Of a stretch of 64,000 nt of DNA, positions 1-13,500 are shown piece by piece. Position 1 is the first letter of the stretch. Each line of letters starts with the position of its first letter. This DNA comes from Condylostoma magnum (Eukaryota > Ciliophora > Heterotrichea > Heterotrichida > Condylostomatidae). Where the stretch lies: contig CAKKTI010000064.1 of NCBI GenBank assembly GCA_920105805.1, positions 1 through 64,000 of the forward strand, read 5' to 3'. The notes under the pieces are model-generated. The model was not told the DNA's origin, made no database searches, and worked only from the letters and a program-made list of their open reading frames with translations. A program made the translations under genes and the position numbers.

Positions 1-128
1 TCCTTAGCAATCATGTTGCCTGTAGTTGTTTTAACGTTTTGTACTTTTTCAAGTACTAGCTTGCTAAGATTTATAAGCTTCTTATTTCGGTCCGGTTGCC
101 CTCGGTTTTTGATTGCAGTAAGTTCCAT
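1..128 (-). CDS. Partial DP-like (E2F/DP family) winged-helix transcription factor
   Basis: Only the first 42 codons or so lie in the window; the gene runs off the left edge. Read from the ATG at 128, the peptide contains LSKLVLEKVQNVKTTTGNMI, which resembles the start of the DP winged helix (animal DP1 has a matching MKVCEKVQRKGTTSYNEVA stretch). DP proteins pair with E2F to bind promoters of cell-cycle genes. The match is short, so another helical domain cannot be excluded. No in-frame stop codon interrupts the visible part. Confidence 0.45.
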   Translation of the reverse strand, partial: MELTAIKNRGQPDRNKKLINLSKLVLEKVQNVKTTTGNMIAK

Positions 129-1223
129 TGACGTTAAATTATTATATGTCAGAAAGATTTAAGACCCTATTTTGTATCCAAAGTGAAATGGAGGAAATTA
201 TCGGTAGTTAAGTTGATATTATATTAACTTAATAAACTTGTATAGTAAGGGGGATTAAACTTATATAAATTATTAATACAAATAATGAGATTTTGGCTTG
301 AGTTCTTGTTAAAGCTCTTTAAAGCTTACTCTCTCATTATTATTTTAACTGAATCTTTTGATAATGAACTCTGCATCTTAATCTGAGCAGTTTGTTCCAT
401 GTTTATACAATTAAGTTTTTACTTCTTTTTAACTAAATCATCCTTTTCTATTTTAGTCGAAATTGTTGAAGATTTAGTATAAGTTAATGTTTTATTTAAA
501 GGAATATTGTCTCATCTTTTCAGTAATGCTTTCTATTTAAATCAGTTTTTGAAATACATTTACTAATATTGTATCATAACTTTAGTCAATAAAGCTTTTC
601 TAAGTAGTTTAAGCATAAGGATATCTATCCCTAGAAATATCCGAATAGACTTTATTAGTACTGATTATCATATTACAAAACTCAGAATATCTTATGTATA
701 GATTTTAAAACTTACTATACTGCTTTGCTAGTAGATATATTTAATCGTTTTTGTATTATACTCCTATTTTATTACATCCTCTTTCAAATTCAGTATATGA
801 GATAGATTACTTTCCTTATGTATCAAACATTCTGAAGATTTGTATTGGAATAAAATCACTGCACAAGGAAAGCTCGATCCTGAAACTCTCAAGTTCTCTG
901 TACAAAGTAATTAAATCTTCTAAAAATTGCATAAATTCATTAAAGTTATTGTTGTATTAATACCTAATTTAATTTTATACGATATTTTATAGGTTCTCTT
1001 TCTCTTTATATTAAATGTTATTATTTTCTCTCATATTCTTTCTTACAGGAATTGAATTATGTATATTAGCTGTACAAATACTTAAGGTATTATAGTCCCT
1101 CTATTTATCTTTTCTTTCATAAATTTCCAAGTTAAATTCCTAGCATATTTATAACTTAGTTTATGATTAATTAATCTATTGATTACTTTGTATTTACAGG
1201 GGGATATTAACTTATTTTTTCGT
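129..1223. other. AT-rich stretch with no supported gene
   Basis: About 1.1 kb of very AT-rich DNA between two minus-strand genes. A 69-codon standard-code frame at 751-960 encodes a low-complexity Leu/Ile/Tyr/Ser peptide with no recognisable motif. Under a code with almost no obligatory stops such frames arise by chance. It probably holds the 5' region of the DP-like gene and the 3' end of the EF-hand gene. Confidence 0.4.
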
Positions 1224-1463
1224 TTATTTGTGCATAATAGAAGCTACTGATTCAATAAATTTCTACCTATCTATTCCATTTTGATCTATGATATTTAACC
1301 TTTTCCAAATATAATCTATTTCTAGACTTGATAATTCAATTTCATTCTGCTGTAAAAAATCAGATAATTTTGACTTAGTTATATGTCCTGTAGGCGGTTT
1401 ATCTATATTTTCAAATGCATTTTCTGCTAAAAAATCAACTGATTTATTTAGATTTTCCTTCAT
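1224..1463 (-). CDS. Small EF-hand-like protein
   Basis: A 79-residue product made of what looks like an EF-hand pair. The first loop region reads NIDKPPTGHITKSKL (about residues 19-33) and the second NIIDQNGIDRQKFIE (about 57-71). Both have the helix-loop-helix spacing, but loop ligands are incomplete, so calcium binding is doubtful. One internal TAG is read as Gln just before KFIE. The end is placed at the TAA at 1224-1226; a second TAA 12 bases downstream (1212-1214) is the alternative. It is transcribed away from the SET gene. Confidence 0.5.
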
Positions 1464-1956
1464 ACTATTTAATCTCCTCTATAGATTTAATTCTTCCTCT
1501 AATAGACTAAAAAATAAATACCTAACGTCTCCTCCTATTGCACTTTCATTACTTTATATCATTCCTTAACTAACTTACTAACAATTTTAGGCTAAAACGA
1601 ATTTTTAAAATCCGTAGTAATCAATATAATAGTATTAATTCTAGCTATATTATCTAATTATACCCTAAACTTCTCACTCATCAAACCTTACTCGCATATC
1701 TTAAAAGCACTTAACTAAATCTGCATCATGTATCTAATCTTTTTTATTACAAACCAATTTAAAAACTGAATTAAGCGAAAAATGAGGATTAGAACACAAA
1801 CGATTTCTTAAGTTCTCTATTATAAACTCTCCCTATGCAATCATTTCAAACAATTTCGCCAGTTGTAATCCATTTTAAAAGTTCATCGTTATAAATTATA
1901 CAGAAACAACCTTTGAATCTAACTTCAATTTCGCAATCTTTTAAAAGTATAGTAAA
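1464..1956. other. Divergent intergenic region, EF-hand gene / SET gene
   Basis: Roughly 490 bp, AT-rich, between the start codons of the EF-hand gene (minus) and the SET gene (plus). It must carry both promoters. No further gene or repeat was recognised; open frames here have no family resemblance. Confidence 0.4.
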
Positions 1957-3573
1957 ATGGATTAAGAAATTACCTATACGGGCAGCTCTGTTTAAGTATC
2001 TGACAAAGAGCAAAGATATTTGAATTGGGCTCAAGGAAGTGGAATAACCTGGGATAAGCTTTAAATTCCAACCAGCTTTCCACCAGGCTACCTTGGATGT
2101 ATGGCCACCTAAGACATAGAGCCCAATGAAATAATAATAAGAGTCCCACGGAAACTTATAATACACTCTGACCTGGCAGCAAACAGTGAACTAAAAGCAA
2201 TTCTAGATGAAAACCCAGATGTTTTCTCCAAGAGCAGATGAGAATATGAGGATATAGTAATAATAACCTACTTAGTATACCACAAAAGCCTCCAAGAAGC
2301 CTCACCGTGGTATCATTTCATAGAGTGTTTGCCTGATAATCCTTAAATTCTATAGGACTGGGAAGATGAGTACATGGAATAGCTTTAAGACTCATCTTTG
2401 GAATACGACAGATCTTATAGAGCAAGAGAGTAAATGTCTATTTGACTGCAATGAAGAACAGTTTTACAGGAATATCCTTAGTACTTTACAGAAGATATGC
2501 TGAGTTACGAGAATTACTATTGGGGATGGAAAATGCTATCAACCAGGGCATTTGGTAAGTATGTTCCCTGGACTGCTATTCTTCCAATAGCGGATATGCT
2601 GAATCACAGTAACAAAACTACTTATTACAACTACGCTAAACAGTCAGATGCTCCTATACCCAGAGGCCATTACTCGCATAGCGAGTAGGACGAGGACCAA
2701 GATGAAACGTTGCATGAGGAAAATCAGCCTCTGCCTAGGAGTATGATGTACTATTTCACTATAAACAAGGTGGCATATGGAGGTAATAGTGAGATCTATG
2801 AAAGGCTAGAAAAGGAAGTGACAAAGGCAGACGACCAGGAGTTTAAAAGGCTTGTGGAGTGCAGTATTTAAATGAACTAAAATGCAGCTGTGGAAGACGC
2901 TGAGGATTGCGAGTTTAGAATTGTGTCAGGGGAAAATGAAGGTTATAAGGCCGGGGAATAAGTGTTCTTGTCGTATGGAAGATATAGTAATAGGATGTTA
3001 TTATCTGCGTATGGGTTTGCTTTGAGGGATAATATTTACAATTATGCCAGAGTTAGCATAGAAATTGAAAGATTTGTGGATGATTAAAAGATTATTTAAG
3101 CTTGTTAGGATGTAGGGGCTGATGGATCTGTTATTTTTAAGGTAAGAGGGAATTAGTTGTGTAATAGATTGCTGTAAACTGTAAGATTGCTGATGTGGAG
3201 GATAGAATATTAAGAAAGAGGGTGTTTAAAGCCTGGGGATTTGGAATTAGAGATTATTGTGCTTGAAAGATGTAAGAAATTACTAGATGAAGAGTTGGGC
3301 AAGTTTCCTACTAGTATCATGCAGGATGAGGAGTAGTTAGAAAGCTTGTAAGATGATGCTTAGATGTATTTTGCTATAGTATATAGAATCGGAGTTAAAT
3401 AGAGCATATCTAACTAAATACATATGATTGAATTTGCTATTAATATCTTAAAGCTTTTTAGAGACAGATAGAATCTTGAATTATGCTATTAAGAGTATTA
3501 GACTGAACACAAAGAAGATTACTTAAGATGGACTAGAAGTTATCTAGAATCATGCGTCATTAATTTTGATTAA
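1957..3573 (+). CDS. SET-domain protein lysine/histidine methyltransferase (SETD3/SETD6/RuBisCO-LSMT type)
   Basis: About 538 residues. The split-SET pattern of this family is visible: LNWAQGSGITWDKLQI near the N-terminus, PRKL (about 70), AILPIADMLNHSN (about residue 210) and GEQVFLSYGRYSNRMLL (about 330), which is the SAM/substrate pocket, followed by a helical substrate-binding region. These enzymes methylate lysines or, in SETD3, actin histidine. TGA is needed as Trp at 2239, 2443 and 2452, and TAA/TAG as Gln throughout. The start has the A-rich context seen elsewhere (AAAATGG). The end is uncertain: TAA at 3571-3573 is chosen, with TAG at 3580 or TAA at 3613 as alternatives before the Rab gene. 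Confidence 0.85.
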
Positions 3574-3725
3574 TTTATATAGGTTATTTCATACTGTCCT
3601 TCAGTTCTTATGTAATAAATTACTGGCTTATAAGTCATATTTCTACTTGGTTTCTAAATAACCAATCTGTATTTAATTTATTCTATAAAAAACCAAGCTA
3701 TATGCAAATTCCCTAACATAATAAA

Positions 3726-4358
<633 letters not shown>

Positions 4359-4435
4359 GATAATTAATCATTTTCTAAATCATAATGCAATTTTAATCGA
4401 CTTTATACTATTTAATATGTTCCATCTATAATAAA

Positions 4436-5329
<894 letters not shown>

Positions 5330-5349
5330 ATAAGAAATAATAATATAAA

Positions 5350-7017
5350 ATGGGTTGTTGTTCCTAGGGATAAATAATTTACGATAATTAGAACTCAATT
5401 TGCCATCATATCGAGGAAAATAATAAACCAATCTCAGAGATACCATAAAAGAACAATTCAATAGTTGATAAACTCAACTAAGAATATCAATTAATTTCTG
5501 ACAGGTACAATTAAGTGGGAGTTGATGAATCGGATTGTGTAGATAGTTTATATGATAATGACTAAAATAAATTGATTCCAGACAGTGAAAAGTAGTCTAA
5601 AATACCATAGAGTGATTCTTGAATAGATTAATGTAGTTTTGGATCACAAGTGTAGTATTTCAGAGTAAAAAATGAGCTACTCAAATCAAATTACAATTTA
5701 ACTCAAGAGATAAGAAATCATAGTACTTATACATGGTATAGGGGAATTTAACGTTATAGAGGGATTATTAGAATGATAAAACTATACAAAATAAGTAAAT
5801 ATAGTGATTAAGAATTAAATTTAATAATAGAAAGACTCACTTCAATAAGTAAATTAGATCATCCTAATATCGGTAAAGTTATAGAAATTTATTATAATAG
5901 CTCCTAATTTGCTATTATTTATGAGTACTGTGAAGGGATAGAACTACTTGACTATCTTTTAAGTCATAATAGGATCAGTGAACAAAAAGCAGCTAATATA
6001 ATGCATGAAGTGTTAAAAACTATCAGTTATCTTCATCAGAACGGAATAATTCATAAAAGTTTAAGGCCATCTTTTATACTGCTTAATCAGATCAAGAATG
6101 AATTCTAGATTAAAATAGTATGTTTTTGTAATACTATTAATGATTATTACCGGTAAGAGATTGAAGATGTATATGATAGTGTAGTTTTTATTTCTCCAGA
6201 AGTTTTATAAGGATAAGAATTTACTGAGAAATCAGATATATGGAGTTTTGGAGTCATTCTGTACTTTATATTGTCAGGAAATCTTCCATTTGAAGGAGAG
6301 TCAACTTACTAAATATAGAATAATATAATTAACCAACGTGTTAGCTTTGAAGGTGAAGAGTGAGCTAACATATCTAAATAAGCCAAATAACTAGTTAAAA
6401 GCACTCTTAATAAAAATCCGGGAAAAAGACCAAGTGCATAGGAGCTTTTGAATCATCCTTGGCTATAAAATAAAAAGATTTAATATAGCATAAACAAAAA
6501 TCTTGCAAACAATGCGATTAGCAACCTAAGCAAATACCAAAACATGGGTATACTGAAAAAATATACCTTACAACTTATCATCTAACAATGAAGCAAGTCT
6601 TATGAAACGGAGTCTCTTCGCCATTTTTTTAACCAGCTTGACTAAGATGGAAATGGCTATTTAAGCAAAGATGACTTGATTAAAGGTTTTAGCTAAATTG
6701 GTAGGAAAGATATAGTAGAAACTGTGGAGACAATCTTTAGTATAGTTGATTGTGATAATATTGGATAAATAAAATACTCTGAATTCCTAGCAGCCACGGT
6801 TGACCAGTCAAAACTACTAAGGGAATCGCTATTAGAAGAGGCATTCAATACCCTAGACTAGAATAATACAGGGTTAATATCCTTTAACGAGTTCCAACAA
6901 ATCATAGAGAGTTCGGAATAAAGTAGCAACGAGTAAAATCAGCCAGAAGTTGATAAATTAAACTTATAAGGCTTCAAAAGGCTAATGTCTTTAGATAGAT
7001 CATATAACCCGAGTTAA
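5350..7017 (+). CDS. CDPK-like pseudokinase with EF-hand tail and MGCC anchor
   Basis: About 555 residues. It begins MGCCSQGQ, then a low-complexity linker, a kinase-like domain (about residues 115-375) and a C-terminal EF-hand region. EF loops are visible: LDQDGNGYLSKDD, VDCDNIGQIKYSE and LDQNNTGLISFNE. The kinase fold is recognisable (WSFGVILYFILSGNLPFEG, HPWL), but the catalytic HRD is HKS (HKSLRP) and the DFG is replaced by CFC. The catalytic base and the metal-binding Asp are both missing, so phosphotransfer is unlikely. It may act as a calcium sensor or partner of the adjacent active kinase (inference). End ambiguous: TAA at 7015, or the TAG-TAA pair at 7024-7029. Confidence 0.88.
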
Positions 7018-7269
7018 TTAACTTAGTAATCTTCTAATTTACAATAAGCTAAATCTCCAAAATTAATTCTTTTAATTTTTTGCTACACCGATACAAATTT
7101 CAACTTATATTCCATCTAATACAACCACATACAGCCCTTATTCTTCCCTATCCTCAGTATCAAATATAACACCCTCAATCAGCCTAGAAACTTAATATAC
7201 AATTACGCTTAAAACGGCTAGTACGGGTTTAAATATGCGTGATTTTTATTTTATAATAATTAAACATAA

Positions 7270-7776
7270 ATGAACAAGATAGCCATTCTACTCATCATCG
7301 CTCTTGCCTTTGGATCAAAGACTTAAATCTTCAAGAACTCTTTCCTACAGCAGGAAGAAGGAGCCGAAGAAGTTGAAACAACTGAAGCTTAAGAATAAGC
7401 CCAATAAGCCGCCACCAACGCTGGCGAAGCTATCGTAGAAGCTATGAACTAAGTAATCGGGCAAACTGTACCCGGAGTTGCTGCCGGTGCTAACCAAACT
7501 TTAGCCTAAGCTGCCCAATAACTCGGACAAACTCTCGGAATCTTTGAGTAATTCGCCCCTGGACAAGTTGAAGACTTGAGAAACTATATCAATACCTTCG
7601 TTGATTAAACCTCTCAATATAACAACCAAACTGCACAAAGTTTAACTTAAGCTTTACAAGATCAGAGCAGTGATGCTTTCCAAGCCTTATAAGGATTAGC
7701 AGGACAACTACAGCAATTTATGGGAAGAGTTATGCAAGCTTTACAGCCACAAGCCCCTGCTGCCGCCGCTAACTAG
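7270..7776 (+). CDS. Small secreted Gln/Ala-rich helical protein
   Basis: 168 residues. The first 15 (KIAILLIIALAFG) form a clear signal peptide. The rest is Ala/Gln-rich, with amphipathic helices and no cysteines, ending in a Pro/Ala tail. About a third of its glutamines are TAA codons. Third positions are richer in C (GCC, CTC, ATC) than in the neighbours, as expected for a highly expressed gene. It ends with four consecutive stop codons, TAG-TGA-TAG-TAA (7774-7785). No family recognised; it could be a secreted or storage-granule component. Confidence 0.75.
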
Positions 7777-7917
7777 TGATAGTAATTTATTTATTGATTT
7801 TAGTTGGGATTTACTTTGGAATGTGTATACAGGAGCTATATGTTGATTACATAGGTTCAGTATAAGGAATAGCGGAAACTATATGCCATAAGTTAATGAT
7901 TTAATATTTAATCCTAA

Positions 7918-8682
7918 CTACAGACATCCTGAACGCACTGGACGTTGAGCTGTTTGCCTGATTTAATTATTATCATGCTTTAAGCCTATGATTTTAGCTT
8001 AAAGCTCGTTAACAATGGTTTTATTAGCTGAGAAATGGTTATACTCATCTGTTAGCTTATGATTTTCTGCAATTAGCTGTTTTAGTTGGGAATTGTCTAT
8101 TTCCACTCCTTCAGAATTTTACCATTTGGCATGTTCATTGTAAATATCCTCAAGCTCTTTATCCTTTTTATACAAATCCATCTTTAAAACCTCCCTTTCT
8201 GCCTCTATTTCCTTAGTCTATTCATCATAATCTATACATATTTACCTCAAACTTCTAATTTGCTCCTCTAGTTAAGCAATTTATTCCTTCTCTTCATTAA
8301 TTTAATAATTTTCGTCATTTATCAGCATTCGAATCTCCTATATTTTCCCTTCTTCATCAAATTTATCCGATGACTCATTATCACTACTTTCTTCTTATAT
8401 ATCAGGAGACATTACTACTACTGCAAAACAATTATCACATATTCGTCCTACCTTTTCTATTGCATAGTTTTTTATTTGTTAGGATGAACAGTTATTACAG
8501 ACTCCTCTGAAGCAAAAAGTACAAAGATGCTTCTTTTGACTCCAGCCAAATTTTGATTTGCAATTTGTGCATTTTTTATCCTAACGATACTAAGTTTAAT
8601 CGATTTTATTGGATACTATTGTTGATTGGCTATATGACCCTGGAGCATAAGTTTTACTAATAGGTGCTTAATTTTACTCCAT
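7918..8682 (-). CDS. FYVE-type zinc finger protein with coiled coil
   Basis: 254 residues. After a short Ser-rich lead, residues about 37-86 carry four CxxC pairs in FYVE order: CTNC, then KKHLCTFC (in place of the RRHHCRxCG core), CNNC and CDNC. FYVE domains bind PI3P on endosomes. The basic core is degenerate, so lipid specificity is uncertain. An acidic linker and a long coiled coil (about 110-240) follow, as in endosomal tethers. The end is placed at a TAG (7918-7920) after GCL. It converges with the secreted-protein gene. Confidence 0.75.
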
Positions 8683-9622
8683 TTAATTTATATAAGAGAA
8701 AGTTAGAATTATAAGCAGATAATAAGTTTTGTAAGTATTTATGATGAGAGTTTATTTGTATTTTGTCTTTAAATACAGTTTAATTGAAGGATTTTAAATT
8801 TATGTGGATTTATACTAATTTAAATGTATAATTAAAGAAAGTTTATTCCTTTTAATTAGGTATTAACAATACATTTTAACTTTAGAGACTATTATTTTGA
8901 ATTAATTGTAAGATTTCTTATTATATGCAATAACTTTAAAGTAATTTCAGTGTAAACATCACACAACAAAACTAGGTGTCGATTATAATAGTGTTTATAT
9001 CACAATCATATTTAGTTGCTTCCATTATATTCTTTTATTATTACTTAACCTGTAAAATCAAAGTAATTTACACTCTTAAGACCAAACAATTCATTAATTT
9101 TCTTTAATTATATATTATGATTGCAGTAAAGTATCATTTAATGCGTGCACTTAATCAAATAGGTAATTTTACATTAATAAACCTGAGAAATCAAATTACA
9201 TAGCAAAGTGTTTTATTATCTTTTGGCAAATTCTGTTTATATATCTCAAAACAAAGCTACTAAAAGGCACTTGAGAGCTATATCATTAATCTTCCAAAAT
9301 CCTATTTTATTTATTTGATTTCTATAGGGTTTAAGTTATGCCAAAATTTTACCCTTAGCTCCTCTAATCAAAATGAATAAACAATTCTTAACAAAGCCCC
9401 GTATAAAACACTCAAAACCATACTTAAAAAGTAATCTAATTCAACTATCTCAAAATCTCTATACAACATAAATCTCTCCCTACAACTTACCTAAATAGCT
9501 TATCTGACCTACCTAACCAATCTCCCGAACTCCTAAATTTCAGCTCCTTATAAATCAACTCTTTGGCTAATTTCTAAGTCAAGCATTTAAGCGTTGAATT
9601 TACCTAAGAAATAATAATAAAT
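8683..9622. other. Long divergent intergenic region, FYVE gene / EF-hand gene
   Basis: About 940 bp, among the longest gene-free stretches in the window. It is AT-rich, with a pyrimidine-rich part (9440-9560) just upstream of the EF-hand gene whose codon use suggests high expression, so a strong promoter region is plausible. Open frames on both strands have no family match and were not accepted. Confidence 0.4.
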
Positions 9623-9910
9623 ATGTCAGCTGAAATTCAAGCCATCCTCAACAACGAAGAGTAATTGAACGCCGTCACCAAAGGTATATTCGACCAAATC
9701 GATACTGACGGATCTGGATCCATCGACAAGGTCGAGCTACAGAACGCAATGAACCTTCTAGCATCATAAAATAAAGACATCCCAGCTCCCTCTGACGAGG
9801 TCGTTGACCAGGCCTATAATGAACTAGACACCAACAACGACGGAAGAATTTCATTAGACGAGTTCAAAGCTTTAGTTGTTGCAATCTTGAATGCTTTAGC
9901 TTCCGAGTGA
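9623..9910 (+). CDS. Two-EF-hand calcium-binding protein
   Basis: 95 residues with two canonical loops, DTDGSGSIDKVE (27-38) and DTNNDGRISLDE (69-80), each with Asp/Asn/Gly/Glu in the coordinating positions, so calcium binding is expected. The size and single EF pair recall parvalbumin/S100-sized sensors or half a calmodulin. Codon use is C-rich and biased, suggesting high expression. Two TAA codons are read as Gln. It ends with five stop codons in a row, TGA-TAG-TAG-TAG-TAA (9908-9922). A TGA followed by four more stops is hard to read as anything but termination. Confidence 0.9.
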
Positions 9911-9922
9911 TAGTAGTAGTAA

Positions 9923-10538
9923 TTCTTTTCTTTGAACCTTTTCAGTTCTGTTTTGTTAATTTTAAGGGCGGGAGATAAAGAAGTGTTTAGTGTAATAAAG
10001 GGGATTGTTTGATGGGTTAGTCAATTTATATATGGTCCTTAATTAATTTAAGAGTGTGGTTTTATTGTTTGGGTTTTTTAAGTTGTAGAATCATTGTATA
10101 AGTCTGAATAATAGGTTGATTTATTTAGCTTGTAAAGTTTATATAAAAGGTTGATTTTTAGTATAAAGAGGCTTGAAGATGATTTATAGGGAGCTTTTTA
10201 AAGAATAATTGAGTATTGACTATAGATTTTATGTTATTATATTAAACTTAGGAGTATTAGTTGTGTATCTATAGCATTAAAATCACAGCTAGCAATTAAG
10301 TATTTTAATCCTAATTCTAGAAAAGACAACTAATTTTTTAGAATAAGAAATTTTGTTCAAAATGTGGAAAACTCGAAAATTTCCTTTTAATTACAAATGC
10401 AATATATAACTAAGATTTGCCCTTTTAATTAATTTATTAGCTTTAGAAAAATAGTTATTTGCTATTTTATAACCTTTAAAAGTTGTATATAAGAACTGAG
10501 TATTCTGTATATCCAAAAATTCACCTTTATATTATAAA
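9923..10538. other. Convergent 3' region without a supported gene
   Basis: About 615 bp between the stop codons of the EF-hand gene (plus) and the GRAM/VASt gene (minus). It is AT-rich, with no recognisable gene, repeat or RNA. Confidence 0.4.
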
Positions 10539-13500
10539 TCAAATATATTCATTTACTAATTATCCTAAACTAGACTCTAAGAGGCTAATCCGACTCTCCA
10601 ATGCTCTAATTTTATAAAATAAATAAAATACCACAATACCCAGTGCTATAATGACATATCACAAGTAAGGATTTTCTTTTTCTTATATTCGAATCTAAGA
10701 AATAATAGGCTATTATACTTTACCTTACGTAACTAAATCAACAGCACTAGGTTTCCAGTAATTATTCAACACATCTACAGTCTCAGTAACCCCGGCATTC
10801 TCGATTTACCCCTTAGCCATAACACTTTTAACAAATTCAATTCCAAACATAGGTCTAATCTGAGTTTTCCCATTAACAGTGTTCACATTTCATCTAAGAT
10901 GAGTTATGAACGAGTCAGCATAAGGTACTTTACTTACAGTTACATGCTAATCTATAATAAAATTTTATGAATCTATGTAATAAAATTAATGAGTCTCAAA
11001 ACACTCGCAACTTTTAGGTAAAAAGGGCATTTTTGTAACTACCTTATGTGTATAAGTAACTTTACGTTCGCTAAATTTAGTAGCTTAGTCTGATTTGAGA
11101 TTTATCTAAGGATTTCAGTCAGTTATTATTATATTCGTATCTTCTCTCAGTGCTAAATAAGCAGAGTAAAACTACTAAGCATTATCAGAGAATAATAACT
11201 TAAAGGTCTTTTTTGAAGAAATGGAGAATTCTAAAACATCTTGAAAAATTTAGTGATTAAACATCTCATCTGGAATTCTTCCATAGTAAATATTTCCCTC
11301 ACTTTTACGCATTAATTTGCTGAGCTTTGCTTACTATACTTAAGGATTAAAAGTGATTTTGTTTCTTATAACTGGATGAGTAGAGTTTATATTGAGTACT
11401 GAGTTTAGTATTGCAAGGGCTTAGTCTCTGTTGATAAAAGATGTGAATGTTACCTTTGCATTGCTAGTAGTAATTGAGAGAGCGGTATCAAATACGTACA
11501 TATAGGTCTTTTTATCAATTTCTTTTATTTCTTATATGGGAATTACTAGTAAGGTTTCTCTACCAAAAATTGTTGTATTATTAAAAAAGCTCTAAAACAG
11601 TACATGTCCTGTAGTTATATGCATTCTTCCTTACAGTAGAATTTTTTAAGCCAAGGCACAAGAAAAGGAATCTAGTATTGATTCATCCTCAGAAATACCA
11701 AATTTTCCTTATAAAGTATCACTTTTGGGATTTTTAAGCTTAGAAAGATACTATTCTTCTTCATTAGGCTCTGAAATTACATAGTTATTAAGCTTTTCTT
11801 GGAATATAAGGCCTTATGGAATATCTAGTTCAATATTTTTATTTGTTAGTTAATTTCAAGCATCATCTACTGTATTGTCTAGTTAAATCGTAAATTTATG
11901 CTCTTAATCGTATAATTATACTAAAATTTACTTGACTTATTATATAACAGCTGCTTCTTTATTCAAATTCTCAGCAATAAGCCCAAGTACTTGAGCCTCC
12001 ACATCATATTAATTGTCACTTAAGGCTTTTTATACGTTAGTTAGATCACCTCCATTTATCTTCTGTACTTTTTCATATTCCTTTATTAGCAAGTCATGGG
12101 AAAGACTGAAAGACTTAACTTTCTTGGTTGCTTCAGTCTGAAGATTTTTCAAGTCTTGAGTTTAGATTTAGTATAATTTCCTAAGTGGCTGTAAAACAAT
12201 TTAAGTTAATTTTTCCTCTCTAGACTTGCACTTCAATTAAATATACTCACTGCAGTATAAAATGCATTGCCATGCTGCCTTTGATTCATGTTTATCTTAA
12301 AAGAACTCCTAAATTTTCCCTATGCTGATTCTTTGAAGTTGTCTTTACAGATTAGTTTCTTAATCGATTAAATCTTAGATAAAATTGGTCAATAATCTAA
12401 TAGTTCTACTCCTTTAATCAGATGCTTATGTTCTATCTTCTAATCTTTTATTTAAATCCTATTGTAAATCTCCACTTTAATAATTTCTACTATTATCATA
12501 TAAGGCCATATCTAAAGTAATGTTAGCTAATGCATTTATATACTCGTCCTTGTCAGATGATAAAGCTTTCCTATTCTGAGTTATAGTTTTTAACACACTA
12601 ATAACCAGCAAGTACATTTCAATGAATAAATTAAGTGCTTTGTGCTGAATATAATAGAAATTATCTCCATAGCTTTACATTGTATCATTAAATGTCTAAA
12701 TTTTTTCCTAAAAGATCTTTGATTGTTGTTAAAAGATAACAGACATATCATTGTATTATTGCTTAGTAGCTTAAACCTTATCCTTTGCTCTTTAAACTAG
12801 GCTGTATTATAAAGACTTCATGGGATGTTATTATATTTTCTTGAGTTCAGTTTTACTATTAAAAATTTGTTGTTTTAATTTATCCTGCTTCTGTTTCAAT
12901 TTCATCATTTGCTGATTTGCAGTTGAAAGATTTTTCATTACATTGTTTGTTGATTCTTCCAAAGACTTCTAAAAGTTAGTCATTTCTATAGTAAATTCCT
13001 TTGATCTGCCTTAGAACTCTTCCACTGTGGTAGATGAATAGTTTACATATAATTAAGCTAAACCTTAGTAGTAATATCCTATATTCTTGATAGACTTTAT
13101 AAAATTAGGAGCATATTGGCTATTATTAAAGTCAGTTTATATCAAAGTTAATGAGTTCTTCTGTAATAATTTCCCATAATTCTCTAAAAGTTATAGAAAA
13201 TCCAAAAGATATTTTATTATATCTCTTCAACAACTCTTAAAATCGTTTGTAGTTTACTATCATTTCCCTATTAATATAGCCTCTTTCTTAAATTAGGATT
13301 TTGGATTTGAGAATAGATCATTAAATACATTCATTTTTTATAAGTTTTTACTACTAAATGTTGAAATGTCTTTCGAAAAACTCAGGAATGGCATCAATGC
13401 TGACTACTTGGTTAAGTTTATTTTGGCATTAGATAATGCAGTCCCAATAGGGAGAATTAATCTATTCTCCTTTATTAGCTTTATTATATATTGTGAGGCT

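Noticed and set aside
751-960. 69-codon open frame on the plus strand
   Set aside because: AT-rich composition, no motif, no start-context support. Long open frames are expected by chance under a code where stops can be sense.
1846-2166. 106-codon minus-strand frame
   Set aside because: Antisense to the start of the SET gene, whose conserved motifs lie on the plus strand.
9120-9590. Minus-strand frame upstream of the EF-hand gene (starting MLDLEISQRVD)
   Set aside because: Lies where the promoter of a strongly expressed gene should be; no family resemblance and no independent support.
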